Assembly: GCF_900095695.1 (NCBI RefSeq)
Contig: NZ_FMIQ01000073.1
Coordinates: 62,001-126,000, forward strand
Source: Hafnia alvei
GTDB taxonomy: Bacteria > Pseudomonadota > Gammaproteobacteria > Enterobacterales > Enterobacteriaceae
DNA: 64,000 bases
Reading direction: 5' to 3'
Shown here piece by piece: positions 58,633 through 64,000 of this stretch. The notes under the pieces were generated by a model. It was not told the DNA's origin. It searched no databases and worked only from the letters and a program-made list of their open reading frames with translations. Made by a program: the position numbers and the translations under genes. Position 1 is the stretch's first letter, and every line of letters starts with the position of its first letter.

Positions 58633-59903
58633 TATGAAACTATCGCTAATGCCCCAAGCCCGATGAACAAACCTGCAATCGTTGCGCTCATCAAGTTGGA
58701 AAGAGTTGCCGCAAGCAAAGCGCGTAATCCTAGGCGTGCAATGTCCGATGCACGCTCTGGAGCAACAGCGCTAAAGGCACCCACTACCACCGCAATTGAT
58801 CCAAAGTTGGCGAAACCACAGAGAGCAAAAGAGATAACGGCAATGGTTTTTGGATCTAAAGCACCCGCAGCATCCTTGAGATAGGGAGAGAAATTCACGT
58901 ACGCGACAAACTCGTTAATGGCCAGTTTCTGTCCTATTAAACCACCAGCCAGTGCAGAGTTATCCCAGCTCACGCCCATGATGTATGCCAACGGAGAGAA
59001 GATATAACCCAACAGGCTTTCCAAGCTGACACCTGACCAACCAAACAACCCACCGACGCCACCAATGATGCCGTTGATCAACGCAATTAACGCAACAAAC
59101 GCCATCACCACCGTCGCCACGCCAACGGCGATCTTCAGACCTAGCATTGCACCGCTCGCCGCCGCTTCAATAACACTCGCGGGGCGCTTATCGCTGAATG
59201 ACATCTGGCTAAACTCAACCTGAGACTCCTCTGTGGCGGGGCTAAGCATACGCGCAAATAAGATCCCGCCGGGGATCGCCATCAACGACGCAGCTAGCAA
59301 GTACTCGATGGGCACACCTAACCCCGCATAGCCCACCAGCATGGAACCCGCAATTGACGCCATTCCGCTGCAAATTACCGTAAAAAGTTCGTTGCGGTTC
59401 ATTTTGCTAATAAATGGTTTGAGCACCGCCGGAAGTTCGTTTTGCCCGAGAAATATCGTGGTGACCGCTGCAAACGCCTCTACTTTGCTCACTCGCATCA
59501 TTTTCTGGAACACATAACCAAGAATATTAATAACCCAGCCCATCACGCCGATATAATAAAGAATCGAGATCAGCGAAGTAATAAAAATAATTGCGGGTAA
59601 TACATGGAATGCGAAAACAAAACCAGCACCGTCAAATAACACATTCATTTTTGGGCCAACTAGGCCACCAAAAATAAATGAACTACCCGCATCGCTGTAT
59701 GAAATAACCTTATTAACCCCACTCGCAATAGCGTTGACCAACCATTTTCCAGCAGGGACATAAAGCATCACTGCACCCAAAACAACCTGTAATAAAAGTG
59801 CCGCACCAACCGTTCTTATTTTAATTTTTCTTCGATTATTAGAAAATACAAAAGCGATTAAAAGGAGTATACCAATACCCAACAAGCTGCGTAATAAGTC
59901 CAT
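58632..59903 (-). CDS. psuT: NupC-family nucleoside transporter, PsuT-like
   Basis: A 423-residue concentrative nucleoside transporter. Family blocks are GGLVGPKMNVLFDGAGFVFAFHVLPAIIF near 79-107, FLGQNELPAVLKPF near 151, and LIGQKLAINEFVAY plus ALCGFANFGSIAVVVGA near residues 317 and 363. It is similar to both E. coli PsuT and NupX; the psuG neighbour favours pseudouridine as the substrate. The start at 59903 (MDLLRSLLG) agrees with the family; an ATG at 59966 would lie in the repeat. Confidence 0.85.
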   Translation of the reverse strand: MDLLRSLLGIGILLLIAFVFSNNRRKIKIRTVGAALLLQVVLGAVMLYVPAGKWLVNAIASGVNKVISYSDAGSSFIFGGLVGPKMNVLFDGAGFVFAFHVLPAIIFITSLISILYYIGVMGWVINILGYVFQKMMRVSKVEAFAAVTTIFLGQNELPAVLKPFISKMNRNELFTVICSGMASIAGSMLVGYAGLGVPIEYLLAASLMAIPGGILFARMLSPATEESQVEFSQMSFSDKRPASVIEAAASGAMLGLKIAVGVATVVMAFVALIALINGIIGGVGGLFGWSGVSLESLLGYIFSPLAYIMGVSWDNSALAGGLIGQKLAINEFVAYVNFSPYLKDAAGALDPKTIAVISFALCGFANFGSIAVVVGAFSAVAPERASDIARLGLRALLAATLSNLMSATIAGLFIGLGALAIVS

Positions 59904-59930
59904 AAATCCGTCCCTTCGATATATGCAGCC

Positions 59931-60056
59931 ATATCCAAAATAATTCGAGTTGCATTGAGGCGGCAAGTAAGTAAATCCCGATGAGCTTACTCAAGTAAGT
60001 AATTCGGGTGCACGAGCTGGCCAACAAAAATGCAGCTTGAAGTATGATGGATATAT
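59931..60056. repeat. Enterobacterial-type palindromic intergenic repeat
   Basis: A ~126-base element with outer arms CCAAAATAATTCGAGTTGCATT and its imperfect complement ending at 60056, and an inner hairpin CTTAC-TCAA-GTAAG (59986-59999) flanked by CCCGA/TCGGG. A partial copy is at the window's right end. It resembles palindromic repeats seen in many Yersinia, Serratia and related genomes (from memory). It lies between psuG and the transporter, inside an operon. A further 9-bp inverted repeat (60057-60065 / 60091-60099) follows. Confidence 0.8.
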
Positions 60057-60154
60057 ACCTGAAAGAGGATAAGCGTAAAAGCCCATCCACCTTTCAGGTT
60101 GGCGTTTTATTTAGTTGTTAATATCAGGATAAAACTTAAGGAGTAACGCTATTT

Positions 60155-61093
60155 TTATGCTGCGGTCTCCTGGTAGCAACATGCAATCTGAGCGGCTAGT
60201 TTTGCATTATTAAATACCAATTGGATATTGGAATGCAGGCTATCCCCTCCTGTGAGTTCCGCGACTCTTGCCAGCAGGAATGGTGTGCTATCTTTCCCAT
60301 GAACCCCCTGTTCAACCGACTCCTGAACCGCTTGCTCAATCGCCGCGTTGATTTTAGCTTCAGGCATCGCGAATTGTTCAGGGATCGGGTTAGCAATCAC
60401 CATTCCACCGTCCAAACCAGACTGCCACTTGGTCGCCATCGCCTTCGCTATCTGCTCTGGCTCATCCAATTGAATGCTGACGGAGAATGGGCTAGTACGG
60501 CAGAAAAATGCGGGTAAAACCTGAGTTTGATAGCCAATCAACGGTACACCGTGCGTCTCAAGATATTCCGTGGTCAACCCTAAATCCAGAATCGATTTTG
60601 CCCCGGCACAAATCACGGCCACGTTGGTTTTTGCCAGTTCTTGTAAATCAGCAGAAATATCAAATGTTTGTTCAGCACCGCGGTGAACACCACCAATACC
60701 GCCAGTGGCAAAGACATGAATACCGGCCATTTCAGCAATAATCATGGTCGAGGCCACGGTAGTAGCACCGTTTTTGCCTGCTGCAACGATGAATGGCAAG
60801 TCACGACGGCTCACTTTCGCCACGTTGTGACCTTCTTTGCCGAGCAGCTCAATCTCTTCGCGGGATAAGCCTGCTTTCATACGGCCATTAATAATCGCAA
60901 TCGTCGCAGGTACTGCGCCATTTTCACGGATTTGCTGCTCAACCGCCAACGCCGTTTCGGCATTTTGTGGGTAAGGCATACCATGAGAAATAATGGTAGA
61001 TTCTAAAGCCACAACAGGGCGATTATTGGCTAATGCCTCAGCAACTTCCGGCGAAATATCCAGATACTCATTGGTCATAACGTTATTTTTCAT
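60155..61093 (-). CDS. psuG: Pseudouridine-5'-phosphate glycosidase
   Basis: A 312-residue enzyme that cleaves pseudouridine 5'-phosphate to uracil and ribose 5-phosphate. Family motifs are [18 protein letters not shown] (27-44), [25 protein letters not shown] near 92-116, [16 protein letters not shown] near 124-139 and [24 protein letters not shown]. Its start overlaps the stop of the kinase gene by 4 bases, so the two steps of the pathway are coupled in translation. Confidence 0.95.
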   Translation of the reverse strand: MKNNVMTNEYLDISPEVAEALANNRPVVALESTIISHGMPYPQNAETALAVEQQIRENGAVPATIAIINGRMKAGLSREEIELLGKEGHNVAKVSRRDLPFIVAAGKNGATTVASTMIIAEMAGIHVFATGGIGGVHRGAEQTFDISADLQELAKTNVAVICAGAKSILDLGLTTEYLETHGVPLIGYQTQVLPAFFCRTSPFSVSIQLDEPEQIAKAMATKWQSGLDGGMVIANPIPEQFAMPEAKINAAIEQAVQESVEQGVHGKDSTPFLLARVAELTGGDSLHSNIQLVFNNAKLAAQIACCYQETAA

Positions 61094-62208
61094 GATTGTA
61101 GTTCCAACAGTTTTTGAACACTGCCATTCGACAGATTAGGGTTATTAGTAAATTCAGAGGAAAGGGTTAACGCGGAACATCCCTGCGCAAAACGGATACT
61201 TTCGGCAAGCGTCATGTCTTCAAGCCAACAGCTAGCCAGCCCAGCCATCATGGCATCACCAGCCCCGGTCACATTGACGATGTTCACCGGCAGAGGACTC
61301 GACCACCCGCTTTGCCCATCAATTTCACTGTAAAAAACACCGGCCGCTCCCATGCTAAGCGCAATTCGCTGCACGCCTTGGTCATGGAACCATTTAGCCG
61401 CCTTAGGCGCATCTTTAGGGCTAGTAATCGTCATCCCGCTGAGGATCTCGGCCTCAAGACGGTTAGGTTTCAACGTATGAATATGTGATAGCCAATTTCG
61501 GATCTTGGGTGCTTTAAATGCAGATACGGTATCAACAAATATTGGAACACTGCCGGCGTGGCTAAATAGCCATGCCAAAGCATCTTCGGTAAGGTTGCAG
61601 TCAACAATTAATACACCGGCATGCTGAATAAGATCTTTTGACATTGCCAATAATGCGGGCGTCAGTTTTTCTAAAATTCGCATATCATTAATAGCGACCA
61701 GCATTTCACCACTTTCATCTAATAAAGAGACATAGGTTGACGTGCTTTCACCATGCAGTTTATGGAAACTATCAATATGAACACCGGCTAACTTTGCCTG
61801 CTCTAATAAAGTATCACCGTAAAAATCATCTCCTACTACGGAAATCAGATGGCACTCCCGCCCTAATAAGGCAATATTTTGCGCTATATTTCTCCCGACA
61901 CCGCCTGGAGTACATTTTATTTTCCCTGGGTTGGAATCTTCATAAACTAATTTAGAGGCTGAGTATCCGCATACATCCATATTCGTAGAGCCTACGGTGA
62001 CAACATAGCTGTGCTCAGACAATATGTATCCTTTTCCTTTTATATATCCTTTCTTCATTAAGTTCATAATATGTCCTGCTACACCAGAGCGGCTAATACC
62101 TAAAACATCGGCAATTTCCTGCTGTGGGATCAAAGGATCACGTCTCAGAAGCTGCAATATCTGCTTTTCTCGGCTAGTCATATTGGACACTTGTTTGTTT
62201 TTAAACAT
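61090..62208 (-). CDS. psuK: PfkB-family pseudouridine kinase with fused N-terminal HTH
   Basis: A 372-residue fusion. Residues about 10-65 form a winged HTH ([35 protein letters not shown]), and residues 68-372 form a ribokinase-fold kinase with [15 protein letters not shown] near residue 101 and the catalytic [12 protein letters not shown] near residue 321. Coupling to psuG suggests it phosphorylates pseudouridine. E. coli PsuK (313) lacks the HTH, while E. coli YeiI has this same layout, so it is YeiI-like in origin. The HTH may make it a regulator of its own operon. The start could also be the ATG at 62181. Confidence 0.88.
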   Translation of the reverse strand: MFKNKQVSNMTSREKQILQLLRRDPLIPQQEIADVLGISRSGVAGHIMNLMKKGYIKGKGYILSEHSYVVTVGSTNMDVCGYSASKLVYEDSNPGKIKCTPGGVGRNIAQNIALLGRECHLISVVGDDFYGDTLLEQAKLAGVHIDSFHKLHGESTSTYVSLLDESGEMLVAINDMRILEKLTPALLAMSKDLIQHAGVLIVDCNLTEDALAWLFSHAGSVPIFVDTVSAFKAPKIRNWLSHIHTLKPNRLEAEILSGMTITSPKDAPKAAKWFHDQGVQRIALSMGAAGVFYSEIDGQSGWSSPLPVNIVNVTGAGDAMMAGLASCWLEDMTLAESIRFAQGCSALTLSSEFTNNPNLSNGSVQKLLELQS

Positions 62209-62630
62209 GCGTTTGTTTTAAGCCGCCATTGAAAAACAGTAAAGTGGGATTTAGAAGTTTAAGAAGGAATTGGGAAGGCGATCGTAATTAAGATGAATGT
62301 GTTTTCATTCATTATTTTGTGAGCAATATCAAGCTATCAATCTCTCGATTTAAACCTAATAACCACAAAAACAAATCATTAAAAATAATGCAGAATTTAG
62401 TTCTTTTAATAAATATTTAAAATCATAGAGATAGGAATTTTCCCGTAATGCGCTAACTTTTGTTTGCATAGACACTCATTATCGATTTTGAGTGATTCAT
62501 CAGCATGTGCCCTTTCAGTTCCAACGAGATCTGTCTCACAGTTGGTGTAGCTGTTTTCAGTGGAAAACTATTGGAGATGAGAAATAAAAAAAGCTCCCGA
62601 GAATATCGAGAGCTTCATTAACGATAAGGA
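62209..62630. other. Gap between tyrB and psuK
   Basis: About 420 bases without a gene. The part next to psuK (62209-62480) is AT-rich and must contain the psuK promoter, which I cannot place. The rest (62480-62580) is unremarkable. The tyrB terminator lies at 62584-62615. Confidence 0.6.
62584..62615 (-). terminator. Terminator after tyrB
   Basis: On the minus strand a 10-bp stem AAGCTCTCGA / TCGGGAGCTT (one G-U pair) with a short loop is followed by a run of seven T. It starts 15 bases after the tyrB stop. Confidence 0.88.
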
Positions 62631-63821
62631 TTAAACGGCAGCGAATGACTGAGCAACCCGCTGCGCATTGGCGTGATTCATTCCCGCTACGCACATGCGG
62701 CCGCTGGCGATCAGATATACGCCAAACTCTTCACGCAGCCGTTCAACCTGCTGAGCACTGAGGCCGGTATAACTAAACATGCCGCGCTGCGACATCAGAT
62801 AGTCAAAGTTGCGCTGTGGCAACACGGTTTTTAAGCCGTCCACCAGCGTGCGGCGCATTGCAATGATACGCAGACGCATACTTTCAACTTCTTCCAGCCA
62901 TAAGGCTTTAAGCTTCGGATCGTTTAGCACCGTTGCCACAACCTGAGCCCCAAAGTTAGGTGGGCTGGAGTAAATGCGGCGCACGGTCGCTTTTAACTGG
63001 CCTAATACTCGGCTTGCTGCTTCTTCGCTTTCACACACCACGGATAACCCGCCAACGCGTTCACCATAGAGAGAGAAAATTTTCGAAAACGAATTACTCA
63101 CGAGGCATGGCAACTCTGCCTGAGCCATAGCGCGTATAGCATAGGCGTCCTCTTCCATTCCCGCCCCAAAGCCTTGATAAGCGATATCGAGGAATGGAAT
63201 AAGCTCACGCGCTTTCGCGATTTCAATCACGCGATCCCATTGCGCATTGGTGAGATCTGAGCCCGTAGGGTTGTGACAGCAAGGGTGCATTAACACGATG
63301 CTGCGTGCAGGCAGCTGATTTAGCGTGTTAAGCATCGCATCAAAATTCACACCCAGCGTTTCAGGGTCGAAATAGGGATACTGATGCACTTTGAAGCCCG
63401 CACCCGAGAAGATCGCAATATGGTTTTCCCACGTTGGATCGCTGACCCACACCTCAGAATCAGGGAAATAATGCTTTAAAAAGTCGGCCCCAACTTTCAG
63501 CGCACCGGAACCACCGATAGTTTGCACCGTAGCAATACGCTTTTGAGCAACCATTGGATGTGTATCACCAAACAATAGGCTCTGGATCGCGCTACGGTAT
63601 GGCGCTAATCCTTCCATCGGCAGATACAACGACGCAGCACCCTCGCGAGCATTTAGGATCTCTTCCGCAGCAGCAACGGCTTTCAACTGAGGAATAGTTC
63701 CCTTTTCGTCATAGTACAGACCGATACTGAGGTTAACTTTATCGGCTCGAGGATCCTGTTTGTAGGTATCCATCAGCGAGAGAATCGGATCGCCTGCATA
63801 GGCGTCTACATGCTGAAACAC
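62631..63821 (-). CDS. tyrB: Aromatic-amino-acid aminotransferase
   Basis: A 396-residue PLP aminotransferase that makes tyrosine, phenylalanine and (partly) leucine and aspartate. The PLP lysine lies in [17 protein letters not shown] near residue 247; [10 protein letters not shown] near 181 and the Arg of [10 protein letters not shown] near 374 are typical. The start is GTG at 63821, because it gives [12 protein letters not shown] as in E. coli and has AAGGAG 7 bases upstream. An ATG at 63842 would put the ribosome site inside the gene. A TyrR box precedes it. Confidence 0.95.
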   Translation of the reverse strand: MFQHVDAYAGDPILSLMDTYKQDPRADKVNLSIGLYYDEKGTIPQLKAVAAAEEILNAREGAASLYLPMEGLAPYRSAIQSLLFGDTHPMVAQKRIATVQTIGGSGALKVGADFLKHYFPDSEVWVSDPTWENHIAIFSGAGFKVHQYPYFDPETLGVNFDAMLNTLNQLPARSIVLMHPCCHNPTGSDLTNAQWDRVIEIAKARELIPFLDIAYQGFGAGMEEDAYAIRAMAQAELPCLVSNSFSKIFSLYGERVGGLSVVCESEEAASRVLGQLKATVRRIYSSPPNFGAQVVATVLNDPKLKALWLEEVESMRLRIIAMRRTLVDGLKTVLPQRNFDYLMSQRGMFSYTGLSAQQVERLREEFGVYLIASGRMCVAGMNHANAQRVAQSFAAV

Positions 63822-63847
63822 GGGTGCTCTCCTTGAAATCACGGGGG

Positions 63848-63865
63848 TGTAAAAATATCTTTAAC
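63848..63865 (-). promoter_or_regulatory. TyrR box upstream of tyrB
   Basis: TGTAAA-N6-TTTAAC matches the TyrR consensus TGTAAA-N6-TTTACA at most positions. It lies 27 bases before the GTG start. tyrB is repressed by TyrR with tyrosine in E. coli. Confidence 0.72.
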
Positions 63866-63943
63866 AACACAATAACCTTGTCGCAGACCATAAAGCTATA
63901 GCCAATTACTTCGTCCATACCGATCTTTTTGGACTAGGCTTAA

Positions 63944-64000
63944 AGGATATGTTTCATCATAGCCAAAATAATTTGAGCTGCATTGAGGCGGCAAGTTGAG
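63944..64000. repeat. Partial copy of the palindromic intergenic repeat (cut by window end)
   Basis: CCAAAATAATTTGAGCTGCATT followed by GAGGCGGCAAGT matches the left arm of the element at 59931-60056 with two substitutions. The rest is outside the window. Confidence 0.82.

Overview
The window looks like chromosome from a gamma-proteobacterium of the order Enterobacterales, most likely Hafnia or a close relative. The basis is core genes close to E. coli in sequence and order (aroQ-accB-accC, yhdT-panF-prmA, dusB-fis, ssb/uvrA, yjbQ-yjbR, tyrB), mid-range GC, and intergenic palindromes of the type seen in Yersinia and Serratia. The genus is an inference. No rRNA, tRNA, CRISPR array, complete insertion sequence or prophage was seen.

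Left part (1-8.8 kb): the 3' end of msrP with msrQ (periplasmic methionine sulfoxide repair), aroQ, accBC (fatty acid synthesis), yhdT-panF (pantothenate uptake), prmA, a convergent ASCH-domain gene, and dusB-fis. From 8.8 to 26 kb the region is accessory. It holds a scar with a broken sugar transporter, a four-gene sugar-acid catabolic operon (MFS transporter, IlvD/Edd-type dehydratase, DapA-type aldolase, SDR), an AT-rich island with a lone HsdR-N-type nuclease-like gene and 1.3 kb without recognisable genes, and a small secreted protein. It continues with a beta-glucoside PTS operon under an RpiR-type regulator, glucose-1-phosphatase, a DUF2002-like gene, an lrgAB pair with a divergent LysR regulator, and a 300-base block of seven or eight tandem hairpins.

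Centre (26-53 kb): yjcE and ghxP, then a purine/uric acid catabolic cluster. It comprises guaD, xanQ, xdhD, ygfM, ssnA, ygfK, mocA, yqeC, yqeB, yqeA, hyuA, ygeY, ygeX, ygeW and the sigma-54 activator gene ygeV. All seven genes of the anaerobic uric acid degradation set known from gut bacteria (ygeW, ygeX, ygeY, hyuA, ssnA, ygfK, xdhD) are present and intact. I find sigma-54-type promoters before ygfK and xanQ and a weaker one before ygeW. A shared inverted repeat lies upstream of ygfK and in the ygeV-ygeW gap, which suggests that YgeV controls the whole cluster. XdhD keeps the ferredoxin-like N-terminal region but has lost its cluster cysteines, so electron transfer probably passes through the Fe-S/flavin protein YgfK.

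Right part (53-64 kb): a small membrane protein, ssb, a conserved SOS box, uvrA, yjbR-yjbQ, a pseudouridine operon (psuK-like kinase with a fused HTH, psuG, a psuT-like transporter, a DUF1097 protein) and tyrB with a TyrR box. Relative to the E. coli order tyrB-aphA-yjbQ-yjbR-uvrA-ssb-...-ghxP-yjcE, the purine cluster sits between ssb and ghxP, and the pseudouridine operon sits between yjbQ and tyrB.
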